Assembly (NCBI GenBank): GCA_016714535.1
Contig: JADKDR010000002.1
Coordinates: 564,417 to 628,416 of the forward strand
DNA: 64,000 bases
Direction: 5' to 3'
From: Bacteroidota bacterium
GTDB taxonomy: Bacteria > Bacteroidota > Bacteroidia > AKYH767-A > OLB10
In this document: in pieces, positions 31,966 through 42,100 of the stretch
How the letters are laid out: every line of letters begins with the position of its first letter
Position numbering within the stretch: position 1 is the stretch's first letter
Notes under the pieces: model-generated
Seen by the model: only the letters and a program-made list of their open reading frames with translations
What the model was told of the DNA's origin: nothing
The model's database searches: none
Position numbers and translations under genes: made by a program

Positions 31966-34833
31966 TTATAATCTAGACGTTAGCTTCTCTTTCAAATATT
32001 TTCCGGTATAACTTTTCTTCTCCTTTACCAGGTCTTCGGGAGTTCCGGCAAAAACAAGTTGCCCGCCTTCTTCACCACCTTCGGGGCCGAGGTCAATAAT
32101 CCAGTCGGCACATTTAATTACTTCAGTGTTGTGTTCAATTATAAGGAGCGAGTTGCCTTGTCGTATCAGTGCATTAAAAGCCTCGAGTAATTTACGTATA
32201 TCATGAAAGTGTAATCCTGTAGTAGGTTCATCAAAAATAAAAAGCGTATCGGTGGCACCGGTACCTTTCACCAGAAAGCTGGCAAGCTTTATACGTTGTG
32301 CTTCGCCACCACTCAATGAACTTGATGCCTGTCCTAATTTAATATAACCCAATCCAACATCCTTAAGCGGCTGAATTTTTTGCGCAATCTTTTTTTCGTA
32401 ACCATTAAATTTGTCTAGCGTTTGGGTATAGGTAAAAAAATCAAGCGCTTCGTTTACCGTCATTTCAAGTATTTCATCTATACTGCGCTCACGGTACTTT
32501 ACAGCCAGTACTTCATCCTTAAATCTTTTGCCATGACAAGCTTCGCACTTCAAGTGAATGTCTGCCATAAATTGCATCTCTATGGTTACCATGCCTTCGC
32601 CTTCGCAGGTTTCGCAACGACCGCCTTCTACATTAAAAGAAAAATGTGATGGCTTTAATTTTCGCATTTGCGACATAGGCAGGTCTGCATACAAAGCACG
32701 TATTTCATCATACGCTTTCATATAAGTAACGGGGTTGCTGCGCGATGATTTTCCTATCGGATTCTGATCAATCATTTCCACCCCTTTAATTTGCTGATAG
32801 GCACCATCCAGTTTATCAAAATTGCCTGTAGCTTCACTATATCCACCATGCATTTTCATAAGTGCCGGCACCACAATTTTTTTGATGAGGGTAGTTTTAC
32901 CCGAACCCGAAACTCCAGTAATTACCGTCATAACATTTAGAGGAAATTTGACACGCAAATTTTTCAGGTTGTTTTCTCGCGCGCCAATTATTTCAAATGA
33001 CATATTCCATTTTCTTCTTTTTTCTGGTAACGGAATCTCGAGCCGGTTAGTAAGATATTGTGCTGTGAGGCTCTCTCGCTCATCTACCAGCTCATCAAAA
33101 GTACCTTGAAAAACAAGGTGCCCTCCATCGGTGCCTGCATACGGACCTATATCTATCAACTGATCGGAATTGCGCATAATTGCTTCATCGTGTTCTACAA
33201 CTATAAGTGTATTGCCAAGTTTTTTTAACGATTGCAATACGCCTATCAATCGCTCGGTATCACGTGGATGTAATCCAATGCTTGGCTCATCCAAAATATA
33301 CATACTTCCAACAAGGCTGCTGCCTAAAGAGGTTGCCAAATTTATTCGTTGCGACTCGCCACCGCTTAAGGTATTGCTCAATCGGTTAAGTGTAAGGTAG
33401 CCCAATCCAACATCACTAAGGTATTGTAATCGGTTGGTAATTTCTACTAGAATTCGTTTTCCAACTTCAGCATCGTGTTTACTGAGTTTTAAAGATTTAA
33501 AAAAAACGAGACTTTTATCTACAGGCATCAATACAAGTTCGCTTATACTCGTGTCTTTTATTTTTACATAGTTGGCATCGGCACGCAAACGTGTGCCTTC
33601 ACACTCGGGACAAAGCGTTTTGCCTCGATATCGTGCCAGCATTACACGGTATTGAATTTTATAAATTTGTTTTTCGAGTTCGGCAAAAAAAGTATCTAAC
33701 CCATGAAAGTACTTATTACCTTTCCACAACACCTGGTATTGAGCTTTGGTAAGATCATAAATAGGTTTATGTATAGGGAAATCAAATTTGTAAGAGCTCT
33801 TTATGAGAAGATCTTTCCATGCAGACATTTTTTCTCCATTCCAGCAAACTATGCCTCCTTCATACACCGAAAGCGATTTATCAGGTATTACCAAATCGGG
33901 GTCGATGCCAATGATGTTTCCAAATCCTTCGCACCGCTTGCAGGCACCATATGGATTGTTGAATGCAAATAAATTGGTATTAGGAATTTCGAACGTCATT
34001 CCATCACGTTCAAACCGATTATTAAATTCTTTGAAGTCTTGGAGCAACCCATCCTGCAAGTTAGCAACTATGCAGCTTCCATGACCTTCGTAAAAAGTAG
34101 TGTTGGCTGAGTCACTTATACGTGCTGCCATTTCTTCACTTTCTTTATCTACTACAATACGGTCGGCAAGGATATAAAAATCTGGTCCGGTTTTTTTCTT
34201 TGGAGTGCGCGCTTTGGATGGTGCACGTGTTGCCACGTCTTCTATTTTAGCAATTTCTCCTTCCAGTACAATTCGTGTAAACCCCTTTTGCAGCAATAGT
34301 CTGAGCATGGTGGGTAATTCTTGCTTGGCACTTAGTGTAATGGGTGCAAGCAATAATACAACCGTTTCATTTTTGAGGGTGGCTATGTAATTAATTACAT
34401 CTTCCAAATCATCTTTTTTTACCAATTCATTACTTATAGGCGAATATGTTTTTCCGATACGCGCATACAATAATTTGAGATAGTCATAAATTTCGGTACT
34501 GGTGCCTACGGTACTTCGGGGGTTGCGCGTGTTTACTTTTTGCTCTATGGCAATGGCAGGGGCAATGCCCTTAATGTACTCTACTTCGGGTTTATCCATC
34601 TTGCCCATAAATTGCCTTGCATACGATGATAAACTCTCAACATACCTGCGTTGCCCTTCGGCATATAGCGTATCAAATGCCAGCGAACTCTTGCCACTCC
34701 CCGATACTCCTGTTATTACCACCAACTTGTTACGAGGTATAGCCACATCTATATGCTTCAGGTTGTTTACAGCTGCACCCTTTATGATTATAAAGTGTTT
34801 AGGGTCGAGATCTTCTACTTTTTGCTTAAGCAC
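31966..34833 (-). CDS. uvrA: UvrABC excinuclease subunit A
   Basis: 955 residues from a GTG at 34833 (VLKQKVEDLDPKHFIIIKGA...). An ATG at 34932 would add 33 residues, but TACATTTG at 34858-34865 looks like the promoter and lies inside that extension. The protein has two ABC ATPase cassettes, Walker A GVSGSGKSS and GVSGSGKTT, signatures LSGGESQRINLA and LSGGEAQRIKLA, and zinc modules with C-x2-C pairs (GACKRCEGFGN, CPECEGTR, CETCEGEG...CEACHG). It recognises damaged DNA and loads UvrB in nucleotide excision repair. uvrB and uvrC are not adjacent. Confidence 0.95.
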   Translation of the reverse strand: MLKQKVEDLDPKHFIIIKGAAVNNLKHIDVAIPRNKLVVITGVSGSGKSSLAFDTLYAEGQRRYVESLSSYARQFMGKMDKPEVEYIKGIAPAIAIEQKVNTRNPRSTVGTSTEIYDYLKLLYARIGKTYSPISNELVKKDDLEDVINYIATLKNETVVLLLAPITLSAKQELPTMLRLLLQKGFTRIVLEGEIAKIEDVATRAPSKARTPKKKTGPDFYILADRIVVDKESEEMAARISDSANTTFYEGHGSCIVANLQDGLLQDFKEFNNRFERDGMTFEIPNTNLFAFNNPYGACKRCEGFGNIIGIDPDLVIPDKSLSVYEGGIVCWNGEKMSAWKDLLIKSSYKFDFPIHKPIYDLTKAQYQVLWKGNKYFHGLDTFFAELEKQIYKIQYRVMLARYRGKTLCPECEGTRLRADANYVKIKDTSISELVLMPVDKSLVFFKSLKLSKHDAEVGKRILVEITNRLQYLSDVGLGYLTLNRLSNTLSGGESQRINLATSLGSSLVGSMYILDEPSIGLHPRDTERLIGVLQSLKKLGNTLIVVEHDEAIMRNSDQLIDIGPYAGTDGGHLVFQGTFDELVDERESLTAQYLTNRLEIPLPEKRRKWNMSFEIIGARENNLKNLRVKFPLNVMTVITGVSGSGKTTLIKKIVVPALMKMHGGYSEATGNFDKLDGAYQQIKGVEMIDQNPIGKSSRSNPVTYMKAYDEIRALYADLPMSQMRKLKPSHFSFNVEGGRCETCEGEGMVTIEMQFMADIHLKCEACHGKRFKDEVLAVKYRERSIDEILEMTVNEALDFFTYTQTLDKFNGYEKKIAQKIQPLKDVGLGYIKLGQASSSLSGGEAQRIKLASFLVKGTGATDTLFIFDEPTTGLHFHDIRKLLEAFNALIRQGNSLLIIEHNTEVIKCADWIIDLGPEGGEEGGQLVFAGTPEDLVKEKKSYTGKYLKEKLTSRL

Positions 34834-34857
34834 GGTGGATTTTTTTTTTGCGGATGC

Positions 34858-34865
34858 AAATGTAC
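34858..34865 (-). promoter_or_regulatory. -7 promoter element of uvrA
   Basis: Minus-strand TACATTTG (plus-strand CAAATGTA) matches TAnnTTTG. The predicted leader is under 20 bases to the GTG, which decides against the upstream ATG. No clear -33 TTG. Confidence 0.45.
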
Positions 34866-35047
34866 ATTTAGTTCGCACCCTGTGGTAGTTATGAAAATAC
34901 AAACTGTATTTTTTATTGAAAAAAATGCACAATCAAGGATCAATGTGTTAAATCATCATTAAGATGAATCAATATAAATCACCGCCTATATCAAAACTTT
35001 AGTACTTTCGCATTTCGTTATATTTTTTTAAAAAAACATAGTTCAAC

Positions 35048-36882
35048 ATGTGCGGAATAGTAGCATACATAGGAGATAAACAGGCTTATCCCATCGTAAT
35101 AAAAGGTTTGCAAAGACTTGAATACCGAGGTTATGACAGTGCAGGTGTAGCCTTGCTAAATGGCAAGCTCACTGTTTACAAAAAAGCAGGCAAAGTAAGT
35201 GACCTTGTAAAATATCTGGAAGGTAAAGATGTGCAAGGCACAGTTGGTATGGGCCATACACGTTGGGCTACCCACGGAGAGCCTAACGACCGCAACGCTC
35301 ATCCTCATTTTTCCGAATCTGAAAACTTTGCAATTATTCACAACGGGATTATCGAAAACTATGAGACCATCAAAAAAGCATTGATATCAAAAGGGCACAC
35401 CTTTAAGAGTGATACCGATACCGAAGTGCTTATACATCTTATTGAAGAAATATACCTGAACGAAAAAGTAACCCTTGAGCATGCAGTAAGGTCAGCCCTT
35501 ACCGAAGTGGTAGGAGCGTATGCTATTGTAATTATATCGAAGCAACACACAGATTTGCTTATTGCCGCGCGCAGAGGCAGCCCTATTGTAATTGGTATTG
35601 GCGATAACGAGTTTTATGTAGCCTCAGATGCTACGCCCATTGTAGAGTATACAAAGAATGTAGTATATCTTGATGACAACGAGGTAGCCATTGTAGAAAA
35701 CAGAAAACTAACTGTAAAGACCATACAAAACCAAACCAAAACTCCTTTTATACAAGAGCTCGAATTAAAATTGGAGGCAATAGAAAAAGGTGGGTACGAC
35801 CATTTCATGTTGAAAGAAATTTTTGAGCAACCCAATTCAATATGGGATAGTATGCGTGGTCGCTTTGATGCCAAAACGGGTCGCTTACGATTGGGAGGTG
35901 TGTCGCAATTCGAAACAAAGTTTTTAAACGCCAAGCGAATCATCTTTGCCGCCTGCGGAACTTCATGGCATGCAGCATTGGTTGCCGAATATTTAATTGA
36001 AGACCTCGCACGCATTCCGGTCGAAGTAGAATATGCTTCGGAGTTCCGTTATCGTAATCCAATTATTTCGGAAGAAGATGTGGTGATTGCCATTTCGCAA
36101 TCGGGCGAAACGGCTGATACCCTTGCTGCCATAGAACTTGCCAAGCAAAAAGGCGCAACCATATTTGGTGTTTGCAATGTGGTGGGTGCTTCTATACCTC
36201 GTGCTACACATGCCGGTGCATATACCCATGCAGGCCCCGAAATTGGTGTTGCCAGCACCAAGGCTTTCACTGCACAGGTAACAGTGCTAACGCTAATTGC
36301 TTTGCAATTAGCTACAAAAAAAGGTACGATAAGCGAATCTAAACTACGCGAATATTTATATGAGCTGGAAAGTATTCTAAAAAAATAGAAAAAGTGTTGG
36401 CGCAAAACGATGTTATCAAAGAGTTAGCGGTTAAGTTTAAGGATGCACGTAATTTTCTATACCTCGGCCGTGGTTATGGTTTCCCGGTTGCATTAGAAGG
36501 CGCATTAAAACTAAAAGAAATATCTTACATACATGCCGAAGGCTATCCGGCAGCCGAAATGAAACATGGCCCCATTGCCTTAATTGACGAGGAAATGCCG
36601 GTGGTAGTTATTGCAACAAAAAATGCCTCTTACGAGAAAGTAGTGAGCAACATACAAGAAGTAAAGGCACGCAAGGGAACTATCATTGCCATCGTTACCG
36701 AAGGTGACGATGTTGTTCGCAGGATGAGCGATTATATAATTGAAATTCCCGAAACAGATGATATACTGGTACCGTTAGTTGCCGTTGTGCCTTTGCAACT
36801 TTTAAGTTATCATATTGCTGTATTGCGAGGTTGCAATGTCGATCAGCCACGCAATTTGGCAAAGAGTGTGACAGTGGAGTAA
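35048..36882 (+). pseudogene. glmS: Glucosamine-6-phosphate synthase, broken by one base
   Basis: The first frame (35048-36388) carries the glutaminase domain with catalytic Cys2 (MCGIVAYIG), GMGHTRWATHG, SDTDTE and the first SIS domain (FAACGTSWHAALVAEYLIEDLARIPVEVEYASEF, AISQSGETADTLAAI, GVASTKAFTAQ). It stops at TAG 36386. The second frame (36394-36882) continues with AQNDVIKELA, YLGRGYGFPVALEGALKLKEISYIHAEGY and ends LAKSVTVE. The break is a run of seven A at 36379-36385. Eight A would give ...LKKIEKVLAQND and a normal 611-residue GlmS. The enzyme makes glucosamine-6-phosphate for peptidoglycan and LPS and is normally essential, so a sequencing or assembly error is the likeliest explanation. 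Confidence 0.9.
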
Positions 36883-37054
36883 GCATAGGTTATTCTGCCT
36901 TTCCTGCGCGCTACATGTAGCTGATTAAGTTATACACCACGATTAAAATTTGGTGGAGAACAGTTGGAAGATTTCAAGAAGAAGCATTCCCGAGTTTTGT
37001 AACCAAGATGATGTAAGTAGCTATTAACGATTTAAATTACAAAATCTGTTTTTT

Positions 37055-38398
37055 TCAATCAATCGTATTTTTACTCAAATCTATTTTTTCATCGCCTTTT
37101 TGATAAGGCAGGTAGGTAATTATTAATTGAAACATTTCGTCCGTTGTGCGCATGTTACCACCTACAGGTTCGCGTATTATTATGGGCGGGTTATTGGGAT
37201 TATTTGGGTTTTTGTCTGTATTATCAAAACTGCCTTCTACATAAATGGTGCTACCTGCCGGAATTATTATTGGTTTTGGATATGTATAAAAATATTGCCA
37301 ACGGAAATCCCATTTATTTATTCGCACAATTCGAATGGTGTCTTGTTGCGGTGTTAATGCATAAGCCCAAAAGCTTTTTCCAATAAGATGCATGTGAGGG
37401 TTAATAGTCAGGATAGAAATAGCAACCGGTACGGTTGCCTGAGTGCGGTAAGTAGTAATCTTATCTGGAGGAATAATTAAAGGAGGTTCAATTTTCGAAA
37501 TGCCTAAGGTGCCCAATTGAATTTCGAGTGTGGGCCGCACCGGTTTTTCTTTTGCAAAAAACAGGTTGAAGTAAGAGCTGTCCCATTGATCGATGGTAGT
37601 AGCACCATAGTGAATGTCTCTTAATAATAGCGCTGAGTTTTTGTGTATACGCCAACCCCCAATACCATTGGGATATATCATAGTGCCCGTGCCGGGCAGG
37701 TAGTTACTTACACTTCCATACATGGTAGGGTAACTGCCATCATCAGCTAGCAAATGAAGGTTGTGTGCCGACTCCGAAATTTCGTAAGCCGTATCGCGGT
37801 CAACTATAAAGGGTGGAGCATAAAGTAAAGCAGGCTCCCTTTTATCAAAGGTAATCATATGCCCGTTCATATGATGTATAAGTTTTTTATTGCCGGCTAC
37901 AAATTCTATGCAACGTATATTGGTATCGTTTTCAAGCGTAAACGGAACTTTCATCATGATAAACTTTTCGCGCTTATCTCCCTTGATCAGGAAGGGCTCG
38001 CATGGAATGCGCAAATCGGGAATGCCAATTTCGCTACTATCCGGAAACGAAGGTGCTTTTGGTGTTTTTTCTTTGTCGCCTTCGAGGGCACCATTCTCTG
38101 CCCAATCGCTTATTAGTTTTATTTCTGCATCGGTAAGGAATTTTTCATCCAAAAATTGAACATAGTTTACATCGGCAGGCCATGGCGGCATCTGTCGCGA
38201 TTCCGTAGTATACTTTATCGTATGTGCTACTTTCTTGCAATCGGTATAGGACAGTAAACTCATGGGTCCTGATTGTCCCGGTCGATGGCAGCCACTACAA
38301 TTTTTATAAATGATAGGAGCTATATCAACAAAGGTGGGCTTGGGCTTACAACTTTGAAGCAGTATAATAGAAATAGAAAATATCAGAAGCAGACGCAT
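37055..38398 (-). CDS. Lipoprotein with heme c site and copper monooxygenase-like domains
   Basis: 447 residues from the Met at 38398 (MRLLLIFSISIILLQSC). A lipobox LQSC gives lipid anchoring; an upstream Met at 38413 is less likely. At about 30-110 lies a small cytochrome-c-like module with one heme motif CSGCH and MPPWPAD. The rest resembles copper type II ascorbate-dependent (DBH/PHM-like) monooxygenases: KLIHHMNGHMI, LRDIHYG, INPHMHLIGKSFWAYAL and GSTIYVEGSFDNTDKNPNNPNNPP, with a Met near the end (TTDEMFQL) as copper ligand. The copper ligands look retained. The substrate is unknown. It follows the thioredoxin-like gene by a few bases and should share its transcript. Confidence 0.8.
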   Translation of the reverse strand: MRLLLIFSISIILLQSCKPKPTFVDIAPIIYKNCSGCHRPGQSGPMSLLSYTDCKKVAHTIKYTTESRQMPPWPADVNYVQFLDEKFLTDAEIKLISDWAENGALEGDKEKTPKAPSFPDSSEIGIPDLRIPCEPFLIKGDKREKFIMMKVPFTLENDTNIRCIEFVAGNKKLIHHMNGHMITFDKREPALLYAPPFIVDRDTAYEISESAHNLHLLADDGSYPTMYGSVSNYLPGTGTMIYPNGIGGWRIHKNSALLLRDIHYGATTIDQWDSSYFNLFFAKEKPVRPTLEIQLGTLGISKIEPPLIIPPDKITTYRTQATVPVAISILTINPHMHLIGKSFWAYALTPQQDTIRIVRINKWDFRWQYFYTYPKPIIIPAGSTIYVEGSFDNTDKNPNNPNNPPIIIREPVGGNMRTTDEMFQLIITYLPYQKGDEKIDLSKNTID

Positions 38399-38416
38399 GC
38401 TGCAAAAATGCAAAGA

Positions 38417-39016
38417 TTATTCAAATTCGATATAACATCCTTGAGGTGTTGTTTGTGAAATCGCAGGTGCTTGCCCAGCAAGCAACTGACTTAACACATT
38501 GGTTAGGTAATGTTTAGTTACTTGTTGCCGTGTTACTCCGGGCGCTAGGGCATAGTCATCTATTAATCCGGTATACAAAATTTCTCCTCGGTCAGAAGCT
38601 ACCATTACCTGCGGGGTAACCCGGGCATCCATCTTTTTTATAAATGCATGAGCTTGATCTGCATAAACCTTGCAGGGTATATGGTAATCGTAAACAAACT
38701 TTTTTATAATAGCTAAGTTAACATGCGCTGCAGGTATAATCATGTTGAAATTAATTTCCTTGTTTTTAAACGTGCTATCAATAGTTTGTAAGGTAAGTGT
38801 GTAGCCAAGACAAATAGGACACTCGGGCGAAAAAAAATAAAACACATTAACCGACTTTGAAAAAAGTAGTTTTGAATTTACCTCTGTGCTGTCAAGGTCA
38901 TAAAGTAGTGTCTCTGGCAGCGATGCGTTGGTACATCTCAAGTTAACGGTGCATATTATTAAAAGTAAAATAACCACCGTAAATCCTGTAATGTTTAATT
39001 TAGTTCTGTTTTTCAA
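38417..39016 (-). CDS. Membrane-anchored thioredoxin-like (redoxin) protein
   Basis: 199 residues with an N-terminal membrane segment (GFTVVILLLIICTVNLRC), possibly a lipoprotein. The thioredoxin fold carries an active-site-like SPECPICLGY (CPIC) and a cis-Pro loop ARVTPQVMV. It faces the periplasm. In Bacteroidota and Planctomycetes such redoxins are encoded next to copper-monooxygenase/cytochrome proteins, as here. It could reduce Cys residues or deliver electrons or copper to the downstream product (inference). Confidence 0.75.
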   Translation of the reverse strand: MKNRTKLNITGFTVVILLLIICTVNLRCTNASLPETLLYDLDSTEVNSKLLFSKSVNVFYFFSPECPICLGYTLTLQTIDSTFKNKEINFNMIIPAAHVNLAIIKKFVYDYHIPCKVYADQAHAFIKKMDARVTPQVMVASDRGEILYTGLIDDYALAPGVTRQQVTKHYLTNVLSQLLAGQAPAISQTTPQGCYIEFE

Positions 39017-39189
39017 GTTAATTTTATAACAGACTTATTTGCAAATAGTCTTCTGTTTTTGGCGAAGGTATAGGTCTTTTTTGTATTAACTGTGTTCAGG
39101 ATGTATTTTCGCAAGCAAATATTGTCCACTTTGTGTCGGACATTTTTTTTCAGCTATTGACACTTTTTTTAACAGATCAATTTTTTCTA

Positions 39190-42100
39190 ATGATACGTTT
39201 TTTTTCAATTCTCATTTTTAGTATTTCGATTTGTACAAGCGGTATGTTGTACAGTCAGGTTAACACTTATCCAGCAACCTTGGGCACAACCTCAACTATG
39301 CCAGCAAATTATTTTGGGTATAACGGTGCAAATTTTGTGAGGCCTACCAGTCCCTTTTACAATGATATAGCAATTATTGATAGCGCCTCGCAATTGGGAA
39401 CTTCCAATTTGCGTTATCCTGCAGGGGTACCGGGCAACTTTTGGGACTGGCAAGCAGGCAGCCTTGTGCGCGAAAGCGCAGTTGGATTGCAATTGCCACC
39501 CGATTTTGACAATGCAAAGTACCGTGATAACCGATTAGAAAAATTAAAAAAATTTGTTGATAGGGGAGATGTGGTTCCTTCACAAAATCTGAATGTGCTG
39601 TGTAGCGATCCGCTAAACGAAACAGCACGTTTGTGGTGGACTCGCGGGTTAAATATCCCCGCTATTTATTTCGAGTTTGGCTCCGAATTGTATGACGACA
39701 ACTATCCACAGTATACCTCCAAATGGCCTGAGGCAGAAGACTATATCAACGATATGAATCAGTGGGCCATGACCATGAAGTCGATGGCTGGAGGCAACAC
39801 CATTAAGATTGCCGTGGTTGGTGCTACCAACCGCAGGGGTTTGGAGCCTTTGCTGAGCAGACGTAACCGTTGGTCGTCAGTCATGCTCAACCAAATGAAT
39901 TCAAGTATTGATGCCATCACCTATCATCATTATATTGCTTCGGGTGTTGGCGAAGGCACACCTGTTACCCTCACTAATCTGAAACGAACATTGTCATCTG
40001 CCTATTCCAGCATGGAAAATTTTAAATCGATAGAACTTGATATAACGCGCGTTGCAAATAAAGAAGCATGGGTTACCGAGTACAACTTGTTCGATCGTTC
40101 GCATTGCATACAAAGCACATGGGCACAAGGGTTAATGCTTGCCATGCAAACATTGCTTTATAACGAAGACAGTATTATTAAGTTTATTAATTGTCATTCT
40201 TTAATAGCTGATGGAACCTGGGGTTCCATTTTTTCCGATACCATTGGCCTCGATTTGGGAATTTTTTATAATGATCAGGCATGCAACTCGCAAATCAAAA
40301 CCTCACAATATGAACGAACTGCCGGAGGCAATGCGATGGCGCTTGTTGGTAAAGCAATGTTTAATGCTACTTCGCGAACACCAATAAATTTTGCTACAAG
40401 TCCTTCGTTATATTTAAACTACAAATCGCTTTATGGCTGGCGTTTCGAAAGCCCAACAACATCGCAGGCCATATTAGTCAACATGGATAGTGTAGATGTA
40501 AATGTAGTTTTCAGCATGGGTGTGTGGTCGCTTAACGGATATAAGTTTGAGCAAGTGACCCACGGACCCGGAGGTCCTTTGGAATACATTAAAGGAAATG
40601 CGGTGACAAACCCCGGGCCAAATCAATTGAGATATTTTCCGTTAGCTAACGTAGCTAATAATACTATTACATTAAAGGCATACAGCATTACCCGATTGGT
40701 AACGACAAAAAATGCACTACAGATAAAAGTGATGGATAATGAAATATGCAGTGGCAGTAGCACAGGCATTTCTGTTTATGGGCAAGGGAATTTTTCGTGG
40801 ACACCTACCGCCAACATCACTTTCGAAAAGGCAGATAAGTCGGTAGTTAATTTTACAGCAAATGTTGCAAATACTACAACCTATACGGTAACCGTTACTA
40901 ATGGAGCGGGGTTATCGGCAACTGCAACCATACGGGTGTATCCAAAGCCGAAGATTAATGCAACAGCCACCCTATACAATACGTGTAAGAATATGCCCAT
41001 TAAACTTGGGGTAACTTTTACAGGTGGTAATACCAATGCGTTCAAGTCGCTTATATGGCTGCCGAGCAAGCTGGTAGATAATCCAACAAGCGAAATTGTA
41101 AATGTAAACCCCACCACCACTACAACGTATACGGTGGTAGGTACAGATGGCCGCTGTTGGGGCAACATGGATTCAGTAACCGTTCGTGTTAATAATACTG
41201 CCGATATAGTTGACAGCCGTGTGGTATGTCGCGACAGTATGCCCTTCCGCTTGTTTACAAAGCAGTTTCGAGCCAAGTATACTTACAATTGGTACCTGGG
41301 CAGCCAACTGATTGGCACCGGAAAAAATGTTTTTGTAAGTCCTGATACAGCTACAACGTATATGATGGTGATGTACAATAATTTTGATCCTTCGTGCCGC
41401 GATACGGATTTTGTAACCATTACCCCCATTACCTGCTGCGGTAGTAAAGACTCGGTGTTACTCACCATGGGGCCTTTTATAAAAATGAGTGATGTTGCCA
41501 ATCGCATCAAGAAATATGCACAGGCTTCGGGCAATGGAATATGCACAAATAATTCTTTGACTAACTTTTTTAAAGAGATTGTTATTAATGGCGAACTTTC
41601 GGTTGATTCAAGTTACACATTTACAAATTGTACAAAAATTAAGTTTGGCGAAAATGCTAGAGTTATTTTTAACGGTGAAGATGCAGTGCTTACTTTTAAC
41701 AATTGTAAATTGAGTGGTGCCGATTGCGATGCCAACATGTGGCAGGGTTTCGAATTTACTGACTGGTACGAAGCTCTTATAATCAGTAATTGTGAGATTA
41801 GCGATGCAAAAACTGCTGTTCAGGTATCGCACAATCCCAGCATCACCATTAACAATTGTGTATTTAGAAACAACTACATATCGCTTGAGTTTATTGACCT
41901 TCCTGAGTCATTCTGGGGAAATTTTTATGCCGACAGTTTTGCCTTTACTGCGCTCAAGAAACCTTACGTGGGGCAAAAACCTTTTGCAGGTATAAAAATT
42001 AAAAATGTGCTCAGTGTTAAATTAGGAAAAATGTCAAGTAGCCCCAATGTGTTCTATAATTTACCTTACGGTATTTATACTGAGAATTCAAACATCCATT

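Noticed and set aside
34502..34888. 128-codon plus-strand frame over the uvrA 5' end
   Set aside because: Antisense to the conserved first ATPase cassette of UvrA, with protein composition that looks random.
35614..36015. 133-codon minus-strand frame inside glmS
   Set aside because: Shadow of the conserved GlmS coding sequence; no motif and no promoter.
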